From CAVSIS01 sp963814875 (GTDB taxonomy: Bacteria > Acidobacteriota > Thermoanaerobaculia > Thermoanaerobaculales > Sulfomarinibacteraceae): a stretch of 64,000 nt of DNA. The DNA is taken from assembly GCA_963814875.1 (NCBI GenBank), contig CAWFFJ010000022.1, positions 62,001-126,000 on the forward strand. The letters run 5' to 3'. Made by a program: the position numbers and the translations under genes. Positions 35,803 through 45,313 of the stretch are shown here, piece after piece (the stretch's first letter is position 1; the number at the start of each line of letters is the position of its first letter). A model generated the notes under the pieces. That model was not told where the DNA came from. It worked only from the letters and a program-made list of their open reading frames with translations, and did no database searches.

Positions 35803-36841
35803 GCTCGCGACCATCGGCATCAAGCTGGCGATCGTCGTCGGCGTCCTGCTGACGACGGTGCCGATCATGGTGTGGGTGGAGCGCCGCGGATCGGCCCTCA
35901 TCCAGGACCGGCTTGGCCCCAACCGCGTCGGTCCCTTCGGGCTCTTCCAGCCGGTGGTCGACGCGGTCAAGCTGATCACCAAGGAGAACCTGATCCCGAC
36001 CGGGGTGAACCCCTTCCTCTATGTGCTCGCCCCTGTGATCGCGCTGACGGTCGCGCTGACCACCTTCATCGTGGTACCGGTCGGCTACGACCCGGGCCTG
36101 ACCCTGTTCGGGTACCCGGTCCAGGGCTTCCTCGTTGCCCCCTTCCTCAACATCGGCGTGCTCTATATCTTCGCCGTCGCTTCGCTGAGTGTGTACTCGA
36201 TCGTGCTCGCCGGATGGGCCTCGAACAACAAGTACTCCCTGTTCGGAGGCATCCGGGCTTCGGCGCAAATGATCTCCTACGAGCTCGCGATGACCATCTC
36301 GGTGGTCGGGGTACTGATGGCGGCCGGCTCGCTGCGCCTCGACGACGTGGTCCTGCAGCAGTCCGGCACCTGGCTCGGCTTCATCCCGAAGTGGAATGTG
36401 ATCCTCCAGCTCCCCGGAGCGATCACCTTCATCGTCGCCGCCTTCGCCGAGACCAATCGCCTCCCCTTCGACCTCCCCGAGGCCGACTCGGAGCTGGTCG
36501 CCGGCTATCACACCGAGTACTCATCGATGAAGTTCGCCGCGTTCTTCATGAGCGAGTACGTCAACATGGTCACCTCGGCGGCGCTGATCACCCTGCTCTT
36601 CTTCGGCGGCTGGACCCTGCCCGGCTTTGCCACGCCCCACGGCTGGCTCGGCGCGATCTTCTCGATTGGGGTGTTCTCCGTGAAGGTCGCGTTCTTTCTC
36701 TGGTTCTTCGTCTGGGTGCGGTGGACGCTGCCGCGCTTCCGCTTCGATCAGCTCATGGGCCTCGGATGGAAGGTCATGATTCCGATGTCGGTGCTCAACT
36801 TCTTGTGGGTCGGCGTCGCCATGGCCCTCGGCCTGATCTAG
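35792..36841 (+). CDS. nuoH: NADH-quinone oxidoreductase subunit H
   Basis: ND1 homologue at the quinone site and membrane-arm junction; 349 residues, eight or more helices. 'VWVERRGSALIQDRLGPNR' and 'AFAETNRLPFDLPEADSEL' are the family signatures. ATG 35792 follows GGAGG and overlaps the end of nuoG by 11 bp. nuoI, which normally follows, is missing; nuoJ starts 15 bp downstream. Confidence 0.96.
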   Translation: MWVELATIGIKLAIVVGVLLTTVPIMVWVERRGSALIQDRLGPNRVGPFGLFQPVVDAVKLITKENLIPTGVNPFLYVLAPVIALTVALTTFIVVPVGYDPGLTLFGYPVQGFLVAPFLNIGVLYIFAVASLSVYSIVLAGWASNNKYSLFGGIRASAQMISYELAMTISVVGVLMAAGSLRLDDVVLQQSGTWLGFIPKWNVILQLPGAITFIVAAFAETNRLPFDLPEADSELVAGYHTEYSSMKFAAFFMSEYVNMVTSAALITLLFFGGWTLPGFATPHGWLGAIFSIGVFSVKVAFFLWFFVWVRWTLPRFRFDQLMGLGWKVMIPMSVLNFLWVGVAMALGLI

Positions 36842-36855
36842 GGGGGAGGTCCAGG

Positions 36856-37356
36856 ATGGTGACCTACGCGTTCCTGGTTGCGGCCGCGATGGCGATCGTG
36901 TTCTCGATCGTCGCCATCGCCCACCGCAGCCCGGTCATCAACGTGCTGTCGCTGGTGCTTGTGTTCTTCGCCCTGGCTGCGATCTTCGCCATTCTCGGCA
37001 TGGACTTCCTGGCCGCGATCCAGCTCATTGTCTACTCCGGTGCGATCATGGTGCTGTTCCTGTTCGTGGTCATGTTGCTCAACATCGGCACGGTGGAGCG
37101 CCTCGGCAGCGGACGTCCGATGCAGGCCGGGCTCGGTGCGATCACGGCGATCGCTTTCGGCGCGGTCACGGTGTGGGCGGTGTCCCGGCTCGCCCCCGCC
37201 CTCGGCTCGGTGGCGCCGGGCTCCGAGGCCGGCACCGCCCGCCCCCTCGGACGGGCCTTGCTCGGCTCCCACCTGTTCGCCTTCGAGTTCATTTCGCTGA
37301 TCCTGGTGGCCGCCATCGTCGGCGCCGTGTTCCTCGCCCGGAGGGAGTCCCGATGA
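36856..37356 (+). CDS. nuoJ: NADH-quinone oxidoreductase subunit J
   Basis: ND6 homologue, 166 residues, five membrane helices. Family marks: 'HRSPVINVLSLVLVFFALA' and 'GMDFLAAIQLIVYSGAIMVL' with the pi-bulge region 'FLFVVMLLN'. The ATG follows a GGGGGGAGG tract. The last bases overlap the nuoK start (ATGA). Confidence 0.94.
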   Translation: MVTYAFLVAAAMAIVFSIVAIAHRSPVINVLSLVLVFFALAAIFAILGMDFLAAIQLIVYSGAIMVLFLFVVMLLNIGTVERLGSGRPMQAGLGAITAIAFGAVTVWAVSRLAPALGSVAPGSEAGTARPLGRALLGSHLFAFEFISLILVAAIVGAVFLARRESR

Positions 37357-37700
37357 GCCCGACGGACCTGATTGCGATCCCCTACACCTGGGTCCTGGCC
37401 CTCGCGGCGATTCTGTTCATGATCGGCACCATCGGCGTCCTCCTGCGCCGCAACGGCATCGCCATCTTCCTCTCGCTGGAAATCATGCTGAACGCGGCCA
37501 ACGTCGCCTTCGCGGCCTTCGCGCTCAAGCTCGCCGCGGAGCCCGGTCACGCCGCCGCAGCGATGGCGGGTCAGCTGTTCATCTTCTTCGTCATCGGCAT
37601 CGCCGCCGCCGAAGCCGCGGTCGGCCTCGCCCTGTTCATCGCCCTGCACCGGGTCAAGGAGTCCATCGACGTGGACCGCCTCAACATCCTTCGCTGGTAG
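37353..37700 (+). CDS. nuoK: NADH-quinone oxidoreductase subunit K
   Basis: ND4L homologue, 115 residues, three helices. 'RRNGIAIFLSLEIMLNAAN' (the helix carrying the proton-channel Glu) and 'GIAAAEAAVGLALFIAL' (second Glu) are conserved. Its ATG overlaps the nuoJ stop. 12 bp before nuoL. Confidence 0.95.
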   Translation: MSPTDLIAIPYTWVLALAAILFMIGTIGVLLRRNGIAIFLSLEIMLNAANVAFAAFALKLAAEPGHAAAAMAGQLFIFFVIGIAAAEAAVGLALFIALHRVKESIDVDRLNILRW

Positions 37701-37712
37701 GAGGGCGACGCG

Positions 37713-39706
37713 ATGCTCGGCACCCTCTGGCTGATCCCGATCCTCCCCCTCGCCGGCGCCGTCCTGTGTCTGCTGCTCGGCCTGCGCGGCGCCCGCAAAG
37801 CCGTGGTCACCGCAGTCGGCGTCGGCTCGGCCGGCCTCGCCACCGTCGCCACCTTCGTCGCCCTGTGGCAGTACCTGCACCAGGCCGAACCGGTCCTCGT
37901 CGAGCGCTACTTCACCTGGATCTCTGCCGGCCGGTTCACCGTCTCGGCCTCCTTCCAGCTCGACGCCCTGTCCGCGATCATGGTCGCGTTCGTCACCTTC
38001 GTGGGCTTCCTGATCCACCTCTACTCGGTGGGCTACATGCACCACGAGCCGGACACGGCCTACGGGCGCTACTTCGCCTACCTGAACCTGTTCATGTTCG
38101 TCGATGCTGATGCTGGTGCTCGGCGACAACCTGCCGGTGCTGTTCGTCGGCTGGGAGGGCGTCGGGCTCTGCTCGTACCTGCTGATCGGCTTCTGGTTCG
38201 ACGAAGGACTGGCGCGCCGCGGCCGGCAAGAAGGCCTTCATCGTCAACCGCATCGGCGACTTCGGCTTCCTGCTCGGGATGTTCATCGCATTCACGGCCT
38301 TCGGCACGCTCGAGTTCGGCGAGATGTTCGGCGCTGCGGCGGCCCAACCGGCAGCTGTACGCGGGCACGGCGACTGCTCATCGGCCTGCTCCTGTTCGTC
38401 GGCGCGACGGGCAAGTCGGCCCAGATCCCGCTCTACGTCTGGCTGCCCGACGCCATGGCCGGCCCGACCCCGGTCTCGGCCCTGATCCACGCCGCCACCA
38501 TGGTCACCGCCGGCGTCTACATGGTCGCCCGATGCAACGTGTTCTTCCGGCTCAGCCCGGCGGCGATGCTCGTGGTCGGCGATCGTCGGCGGCGCTCACG
38601 GCCTGTTCGCGGCGACCATCGGTCTGGCCCAGAACGACATCAAGAAGGTGCTGGCCTACTCGACGGTCTCCCAGCTCGGCTACATGTTCCTCGGCGTGCG
38701 GGCGTCGGGCGCCTTCGTCGGCGGCGATCTTCCACGTCGTGACCCACGCCTTCTTCAAGGCCTGCTGTTCCTCGGCTCCGGATCGGTGATCCACGCCATG
38801 CAGCGGCGAGCAGGACATGCGCAAGATGGGCGGGCTCAAGAAGCACATGCCGATCACCTACTGGACGTTCCTGATGGCGACCATCGCGATCTCGGGGATC
38901 GTCCCGTTGGCTGGCTTCTTCTCCAAGGACGAGATCCTGGCGTCGGCCTTCGAGGCCGGTTTCGCGAACCTCAACGGGTACGGGACCGCCTACCTGGCGC
39001 TCTGGGTGCTGGGCGTAGCCGGCGCCGTGCTGACCGCCTTCTACATGTTCCGGCTGGTGCTCATGACCTTCCACGGCGAGTTCCGCGGCGGGCACGAGGC
39101 GGAGCACCACCTGCACGAGTCGCCGTGGACGATGACCCTGCCGCTGCTGGTGCTCGGGGTGCTGTCGGTGATCGGCGGCCTGGTCGGGTTGCCGGGCAAG
39201 ATGTTCGGCCACCCCGAGTGGAACCTGATCGACAGCTTCCTGTCCCGGATCGTGATCCCGATCCAGCACGCGGCCCCGGAAGGCGACGTGACCGAGCACG
39301 CGGCGCACCACCTCTCGTTCGGGGTCGAGCTCGGACTGATCCTCCTCTCGCTCGCCGCGGCGGGCTTCGGGATCTGGCTCGCGTTTCGCTTCTATTTCGG
39401 CGCCGAGGCCGGCGAGCGCCCGCGCCGCATCGCCGAGCGCTTCCCGCTCGCCTACAGGTCGTGCTCAACAAGTACTACGTGGACGAGCTCTACGACGCGA
39501 TCGTCGTGCGACCGATCTTCCGCCTCAGTCAGTTCTCGTGGAAGACGGTCGACACGGTGGTGATCGACGGCGTCATGGTCAACGGCACAGCGTTCGCGAC
39601 CGAGCTCACGGGCGATCTGCTGCGTTTCCTTCAGACCGGCAACGTCCGCAACTACGCCCTGTCCGTGGCCTTGGGCATCCTCGCCCTGGCCCTGATCCTG
39701 TGGTAG
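37713..39706 (+). CDS. nuoL: NADH-quinone oxidoreductase subunit L, about eight frameshifts
   Basis: Distal antiporter-like subunit (ND5). Read through all frames the whole family is present: 'FQLDALSAIMVAFVTFVGF', 'VGWEGVGLCSYLLIGFWF', 'KAFIVNRIGDFGFLLGMF', 'PLYVWLPDAMAGPTPVSAL', 'IHAATMVTAGVYMVAR', 'AYSTVSQLGYMFLGV', 'ITYWTFLMATIAISGI' and the C-terminal lateral-helix end. Breaks lie near 38100, 38216, 38373, 38580, 38725, 38762, 38807 and 39455. Six of the eight are repaired by adding GC at a CGC site, for example CAGCGGCGAG to CAGCGGCGCGAG. Since nothing conserved is lost, I think the gene is intact in the organism. Confidence 0.88.
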
Positions 39707-39718
39707 TCGGAGGCGCCC

Positions 39719-41222
39719 GTGCTGGATGACCGCCTGCTCTCCGTCGTCACCCTCGCGCCGGCCCTCGCCGCGCTACTGCTGGGGTTGGTGCCGGCGCGCC
39801 TGGAGAAGCTCCACCGCTGGCTCGCGCTCGCGATCTCGATTGCCGTGTTCGCGTTCTCGTGCCTGGTGTGGACCGGCTTCGACCCCAACGTGCCCGGCTT
39901 CCAGATGGTCGAAGAGGCGTCGTGGATCCCGCAGTTCGGGATCGCCTACCGGCTCGGCGTCGACGGCATCTCGCTGCTGCTGGTGCTGCTCACGACCCTG
40001 CTGATCCCGGTCGTCATCCTCGCCTCCTGGACCTCGGTCCACGACCGCGTGAAGGGCTTCCACATCTCGCTGTTGCTGCTGACCACCGGCATGCTCGGGG
40101 CGTTCCTGTCGCTCGACATGTTCCTGTTCTATGTCTTCTGGGAGCTGATGCTGATCCCGATGTACTTCATCATCGGGATCTGGGGCGGGGCGCGCCGGAT
40201 CTACGCCGCGGTGAAGTTCTTCATATTCACCATGGTCGGCTCGGTGCTGATGCTGGTCGCGATCCTCTACCTGGCGTCATTCCACCACGGGCTCACCGGA
40301 ACCTGGAGCTACGCCTACACCGACCTGCTCGCGAGCGCGCATCAGCTGCCGATCGGCGACACCTTCTCCGAGCCCGCAGCTGCTGGCTCTTCGCCGCCTT
40401 CGCGCTCGCCTTCGCCATCAAGGTGCCGATGTTCCCGTTCCACACCTGGCTGCCCGACGCCCACGTCGAGGCGCCGACCGGCGGTTCGGTCATCCTCGCC
40501 GGCGTCCTGCTCAAGATGGGCACCTACGGCTTCCTGCGCTTCACCGTGCCGCTCTTCCCGGCGGCGTGCGGAGGCCTTCCTGCCGGTCATCGTCGCGCTT
40601 GCGGTGATCGGCATCCTCTACGGCGCGCTGGTGGCGATGGTCCAGCCCGACATGAAGAAGCTGGTCGCCTACTCCTCCGTGAGCCACCTCGGCTTCGTCA
40701 TGCTCGGGCTCGCCGGCTGGCACCGTCGCCGTCGACCCAGGGCGGCGATCCTGCAGATGGTCAATCACGGCCTCTCCACCGGCGCCCTGTTCCTGCTCGT
40801 CGGCGTGATCTACGAGCGCCGCCACACCCGGCTGATCGCCGACTACGGCGGTATTGCGCAAGGTGATGCCCGTCTACGCGGCGGTGTTCCTGCTCGTCAC
40901 CCTGTCGTCGATCGGCCTGCCCGGCCTCAACGGCTTCGTCGGCGAGTTCCTGATTCTGGTCGGATCGTGGACCAGCCAGCCGGTGGCGGTCGTGCTCGCC
41001 GCGCTCGGCATTATTTTCGGCGCGGTCTACATGCTGTGGATGGTCGAACGGGTGTTCTGGAATTCCCTGCGCCACGAGGAGAACCAGAAGCTCAAGGACA
41101 TCAGCCCGCGCGAGCTCCTGGCGGTCGCGCCGCTGCTGGTCCTGATCGTGTGGATCGGGGTGCATCCGACCACTTTCCTGTCCCCGATGGAGGCTGCAGT
41201 GAGCCTCCTGCTGGGCCGCTGA
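39719..41222 (+). CDS. nuoM: NADH-quinone oxidoreductase subunit M, about five frameshifts
   Basis: Antiporter-like ND4 subunit, ~500 residues, GTG start. Intact blocks in successive frames: 'GIAYRLGVDGISLLLVLLT', 'SLDMFLFYVFWELMLIPMY', 'FPFHTWLPDAHVEAPTGGS', 'GVLLKMGTYGFLRFTVPLF', 'QPDMKKLVAYSSVSHLGF', 'QMVNHGLSTGALFLLVG' and 'SSIGLPGLNGFVGEFLILV'. Breaks near 40380, 40569, 40720, 40741 and 40858. All fit loss of GC or GCGC; for example GCGCAAGG restored to GCGCGCAAGG gives 'GGIARKVMPVYAAV'. Catalytic Lys and Glu residues are retained. Confidence 0.88.
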
Positions 41223-41237
41223 CGAGGAGGACGGACC

Positions 41238-42686
41238 GTGTTCTCGCCTTCCACCGTTGACCTTCTCGCCATCGCCCCGGTCGCCAGCCTGGCGGTCGCG
41301 GCCGGGCTGCTGCTGGTGCTCGAGGCGTTCGTCCCGCCCGTCCGGCGCATCCTCTCCGAACTCACCATGCTGGCGGTCGCCGGAGCGGCCTGGGCACGGT
41401 TGACACTGCCGCTCCCGGGAAGGGTCTGGGGCGGCATGCTGCAGATCGATGCGATCACCGGCTTCGTCGATCTCTACATCCTCGTCGCGGTTTTTCTCAC
41501 CGTGTGGATGGCCGGCCCCTTCCTACGCCGCAACGACGCAGACCAGGGCGAGTTCTACTCCCTGCTGCTGTTCGCGGCCGTCGGCGCCATGGTCATGGCC
41601 TCGTCGGTCGACGCCCTGTCGCTGTTCCTCGGTCTCGAGCTGCTCTCGATCCCCCTCTATGTCCTCAACGCCTTCCTGCGCACCGTTCCGATCAGCCTTG
41701 AGGCCGGCATCAAGTACTTCGTGGTCGGGGCATTCGCCTCCGCCTTCGTTGTCTTCGGCATCGCGCTGCTGTACGGGTCCACGGCGACCACCGATCTCGC
41801 CGCGATGAGCGCGGCGGTGATCGCGGCCGGAAGGCTCGATCCGCTGGCGGCGATCGGTCTCGCAATGGTCGTAGGCGGCTTCGCCTTCAAGCTCTCCCTT
41901 TTCCCCTTCCACGGCTGGGCGCCCGACGTCTACCAGGGCGGGCCGACCCCGGTCACCGCCTTCCTGTCGGTGGTCCCCAAGGGCGCCGCCCTGATCGTGC
42001 TACTGCGTCTGGCCGACGGTATGGACCTGATGCACACCTCGCCGCACTGGCTCCTCGCCGCCGCCATCATCGCTATCGGCTCGCAGACGCTCGGCAACAT
42101 CGTCGCCATCGTGCAGCGCGACATCAAACGCATGCTCGCCTACTCCGGTATCGCCCACATGGGCTACGCCATGGTCGGCATCATCGTGGCCGGAAGCGAC
42201 GGCGGCTCCGCCGTGCTGGTCTATCTTGCGGCGTACACGGTCATGAACATCGGCGCCTTCGCCGTCGTCGCGGTGCTGTCCGAACGCGAGAACGAGCCCC
42301 ACCTCATCTCGGACCTCGCCGGTCAAGGGTGGAACCGTCCCGTGCTCGGCCTCGCCCTCACCATCTGCCTGTTCTCGCTCGCCGGCCTCCCGCCATTCGT
42401 CGGCTTCACCGCAAAATTCATGATTTTCCGCGCCGCCGTCAATCAGGGTCTGGTATGGCTGGCTGTGGTCGGCGTTCTCAACTCGCTGGTGTCGGCGTTC
42501 TACTACCTGAGGGTGGTCTACGTCATGTACATGCAGCCGCTGCCGAAACGACAGCCCGCCTTCCCGCGTTCGCTCGCCATCACCGCCGTCGCCTCCCTAG
42601 CCGCCCTCGCGGTGGTGATCATCGGGCTCTACCCGACCCCGATCCTAACGGCCGCGGCGACCGCGGTACAGGTCCTCGTGAGGTAG
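41238..42686 (+). CDS. nuoN: NADH-quinone oxidoreductase subunit N
   Basis: ND2 homologue, 482 residues, about 14 helices, GTG start 15 bp after nuoM with a GAGGAGG ribosome-binding site. 'LGLELLSIPLYVLNAFLR' (TM5 Glu), 'EAGIKYFVVGAFASAFVVFG', 'LSLFPFHGWAPDVYQGGPTP' and 'RMLAYSGIAHMGYAMVGI' are characteristic. No frameshift. Followed 4 bp later by rex. Confidence 0.96.
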   Translation: MFSPSTVDLLAIAPVASLAVAAGLLLVLEAFVPPVRRILSELTMLAVAGAAWARLTLPLPGRVWGGMLQIDAITGFVDLYILVAVFLTVWMAGPFLRRNDADQGEFYSLLLFAAVGAMVMASSVDALSLFLGLELLSIPLYVLNAFLRTVPISLEAGIKYFVVGAFASAFVVFGIALLYGSTATTDLAAMSAAVIAAGRLDPLAAIGLAMVVGGFAFKLSLFPFHGWAPDVYQGGPTPVTAFLSVVPKGAALIVLLRLADGMDLMHTSPHWLLAAAIIAIGSQTLGNIVAIVQRDIKRMLAYSGIAHMGYAMVGIIVAGSDGGSAVLVYLAAYTVMNIGAFAVVAVLSERENEPHLISDLAGQGWNRPVLGLALTICLFSLAGLPPFVGFTAKFMIFRAAVNQGLVWLAVVGVLNSLVSAFYYLRVVYVMYMQPLPKRQPAFPRSLAITAVASLAALAVVIIGLYPTPILTAAATAVQVLVR

Positions 42687-42690
42687 GGAA

Positions 42691-43347
42691 ATGGCGGCCT
42701 ACAAACGGCATCTCGACGCGAAGTCCATCTCGGATCTCACCATCGCCCGGCTGTCGATCTACCTGCGCTGCGTCGAGCGGCTGATCGACCTCGGCATCGA
42801 CACCGTGTCGAGCCAGGAGCTTGCCCGCCGCTTCAACCTCAACTCGGCTCAGATCCGCAAGGACCTCGCCTACTTCGGCGAGTTTGGCGTTCGCGGCGTC
42901 GGCTACAACGTGCGCGAGCTGCGCCAGTATGTGGTCGAGATCCTCGGCCTCGACCGCGAGCGCCGGCTGCTGATCGTCGGCGCCGGCAACCTCGGCACGG
43001 CGCTGTGCCACTACTCCGGCTTCTCCGGCGGCTCGTTCCTGGTCGTCGGCGTGCTCGACTCGGACCCGGGAAAGATCGGCGAGCCCACTCCCGGCGGCCT
43101 CCTGGTCGAGGATGCCGCACGCCTCGCGGAGATCGTCGCCCAGCGAAACGTCGAGATCGGCGTCATCACGACCCCTGCCGCATCGGCGCAGAAGGTCTGC
43201 GACCAGATGGCCGCAGCCGGGGTTCGAGCGATCCTCAACTTCGCTCCGCTCCAGGTGCGCGCGCCGCGGGCCGTGCAGGTCAAGACCGTCGATCTCAAGA
43301 TTCACCTCGAGGAGCTGTCCTTCTTTCTGACCCACGGTCTCGTGTGA
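42691..43347 (+). CDS. rex: Redox-sensing transcriptional repressor Rex
   Basis: 218 residues. N-terminal winged helix ('VSSQELARRFNLNSAQIRKD', 'YFGEFGVRGVGYNV') and C-terminal Rossmann domain with 'LLIVGAGNLGTALCHY' (GxGxxG for NAD(H)). Rex represses respiratory and NADH-linked genes and is released when NADH/NAD rises. Placed 4 bp after nuoN, so it is likely part of the nuo operon and feeds back on it through the candidate operator at 31901. Full length. Confidence 0.96.
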   Translation: MAAYKRHLDAKSISDLTIARLSIYLRCVERLIDLGIDTVSSQELARRFNLNSAQIRKDLAYFGEFGVRGVGYNVRELRQYVVEILGLDRERRLLIVGAGNLGTALCHYSGFSGGSFLVVGVLDSDPGKIGEPTPGGLLVEDAARLAEIVAQRNVEIGVITTPAASAQKVCDQMAAAGVRAILNFAPLQVRAPRAVQVKTVDLKIHLEELSFFLTHGLV

Positions 43348-43434
43348 CACCAGCATCTGCCGCGCGCGGCACCCGCCCGCGCGACATCGTGGATAATGCG
43401 GATAGACTCATGACCCGGCGCGAGGAGGGGACTC

Positions 43435-43616
43435 GCCTGCATTTCTCACCAGGTCACGTTGCGAGGGTGCCGAGATGCCCGCCACCGTGGAGCCCTCGAG
43501 TGATGAGACACCGAGGCGTGTCCATAGACACGTCGCAGGTGGCGAGTTGCGAGAGGGCCCGCGATGGCTGGTAGATCGGCGCCCGCAGTAGGGAGCTCGT
43601 GAGAAGTGTAGGCTAG
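43435..43616. repeat. Palindromic dispersed element, copy 2
   Basis: About 180 bp. Left end GCCTGCATTTCTCACCAG (43435-43452), right end CTCGTGAGAAGTGTAGGC (43596-43613), imperfect inverted repeats that continue inward for about 50 bases (for example GCGAGGGTGCCGAGATG against the reverse complement of ATCGGCGCCCGCAGTAG). It shares ends, inner right-arm sequence and the trailing TAG with copy 1 at 7466. No ORF. It lies in the rex to kinase gap and ends about 30 bp before the kinase ATG. Confidence 0.7.
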
Positions 43617-43643
43617 CGCCGTGGGGAGAGGGGTGCGGGCCGA

Positions 43644-45290
43644 ATGCAGGTCCCCGAGCACATCGGCAAATACGAAATCCTCGGGCAGATTGCGAGCGGG
43701 GGCTTCGGCGTCATCTTTCGTGCGCGCGACCCGCACATCGGTCGCGAGGTCGCGATCAAGATGTGTTCCACGCCGGACACCGAGGTCCGGCAGCGATTCG
43801 AGCGCGAGGCTCGAGTCGTCGGCAATCTCGTCCACCCCAACATCACGCTCGTCTTCGACTACGGGCTCGACGGCGACGTTCCCTACATCGTCCAGGAGCT
43901 CCTCTCCGGGTACGACCTCGATCAGCTCGCGAGCGCGGCCGTGCTCTCCGATCCGACCACGGTGGTGTCGATCCTCATCCAGGTCTGCGACGGCCTCGAT
44001 TACGCCCACCAGCGCGGCGTCGTCCACCGCGACATCAAGCCGTCGAACGTCCGCGTGCTCGAGGACGGCACGGTCAAGATCATGGACTTCGGAATCGCCA
44101 AGTCGCTCGAAGGCGGCTCGAAGCTGACCCAGACCGGAATCGCCCTCGGCACTGCCGGCTACCTCGCCCCAGAGCAGATCCAGGGTGGTGAGGTGGACGG
44201 CAGGACCGACATCTTCGCGCTCGGCGTCGTGGGCTACGAGCTGCTGACGGGCGTCCGCCCGTTTGCGGGCGCTTCGCTGTCGAACGTGCTCTATCGGATT
44301 CTCAACGACGAACCGGAGCCTCCGGCGCGTTTGACCGTCACCTGCCCCTCGGAGCTCGACGCCATCATCAGGAGATCAATGGCCAAGGCGCCCGGCGATC
44401 GCTGGCAGAGCGCGCGCGAGCTTGGCGACGCACTCCGCCGCGTCGCCGTCGCGCTCGACGCTCTCCCCAGCGACGACACCACCGCGGTCCTGCGTCGCAT
44501 GGTGCGCCGCATGGGCGGGCTCGGGGACAACACGGCAACGCGCGAGCTGTCGTTACGCAAGCCGGCTCCGCGCCCCGCCGCGGCCGTCCTCAACCGGACC
44601 CCGACCCCACCGGCCGAGTCACGGCGCAGCCCTGCCGTGCTGATCTTCCTGCTCCTCCTGCTGGTGTTGCTGGGCTCGACCGCACTCGTGATTCTGTCCC
44701 CTCGGGCGCAGAAGCTCGTGTTCGGTCCGGGAGGACCGCCCTGGGTCCCGACACCGACACCGACGGTCACACCCACCGCGACCCCGACACCGTCGCCCTC
44801 GCCCTCGCCCACACCCACTCCCGAGACCGAGCCGACCGCGACTCCCGCACCTCGTCCCCTCGCGGTGCGCCTGGTCATCGACCCGCCCGCGGAGGTGACC
44901 GTCGACGGTCAGCCGCTCGGAAGCGGACGCATTGCCTCGGCCGAAGTGCGCCTCGTGCCGGGTCGCCACACCTTCACCATGGCGCTTCCGGACTACCCAT
45001 CACAGACCCTGATTCGCTCGGTCGAGGGCGACACACGCCTGCTTTCGTTGACCCTGGACCTCGGTTTGGTGACCATCCTCGCGGACCAGTCTGCGGCACC
45101 GCCAGGAGGGATCGCCTTCCTCGACGGCCGCTCGATCGGGTCGATTCCCATCGTCCGCAAGCTGGTGCCCTCCGGCGAGCACGAGCTGACGGTCCGCTGG
45201 GCGGACGCCGAGCACCGTCAGCACCTCGTCGTACCGCGTCTGCCGAGCCCAGCTGTCGTTGTGGTCGTCGCGCCGCCCGCAGCCCAGTGA
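43644..45290 (+). CDS. Membrane Ser/Thr protein kinase with C-terminal PEGA-like domain
   Basis: 548 residues. Kinase domain about 8-270: 'QIASGGFGVIFRARD' (P-loop), 'EVAIKM' (Lys), 'VVHRDIKPSNVRV' (catalytic loop), 'IMDFGIAKS' (DFG), 'GTAGYLAPEQI'. One membrane segment (~335-355, 'IFLLLLLVLLGSTALVIL'), a Thr/Pro repeat linker (~370-400), then two PEGA-like repeats ('VRLVIDPPAEVTVDGQPLG', 'GGIAFLDGRSIGSIP') that would be outside the cytoplasm. A Hanks-type sensor kinase that probably binds a wall or surface ligand. Its TGA overlaps a GTG of the TPR gene frame, so the two are a transcription unit. Confidence 0.9.
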   Translation: MQVPEHIGKYEILGQIASGGFGVIFRARDPHIGREVAIKMCSTPDTEVRQRFEREARVVGNLVHPNITLVFDYGLDGDVPYIVQELLSGYDLDQLASAAVLSDPTTVVSILIQVCDGLDYAHQRGVVHRDIKPSNVRVLEDGTVKIMDFGIAKSLEGGSKLTQTGIALGTAGYLAPEQIQGGEVDGRTDIFALGVVGYELLTGVRPFAGASLSNVLYRILNDEPEPPARLTVTCPSELDAIIRRSMAKAPGDRWQSARELGDALRRVAVALDALPSDDTTAVLRRMVRRMGGLGDNTATRELSLRKPAPRPAAAVLNRTPTPPAESRRSPAVLIFLLLLLVLLGSTALVILSPRAQKLVFGPGGPPWVPTPTPTVTPTATPTPSPSPSPTPTPETEPTATPAPRPLAVRLVIDPPAEVTVDGQPLGSGRIASAEVRLVPGRHTFTMALPDYPSQTLIRSVEGDTRLLSLTLDLGLVTILADQSAAPPGGIAFLDGRSIGSIPIVRKLVPSGEHELTVRWADAEHRQHLVVPRLPSPAVVVVVAPPAAQ

Positions 45291-45313
45291 CGAGCGTGGT
45301 GTACAGTAACGCC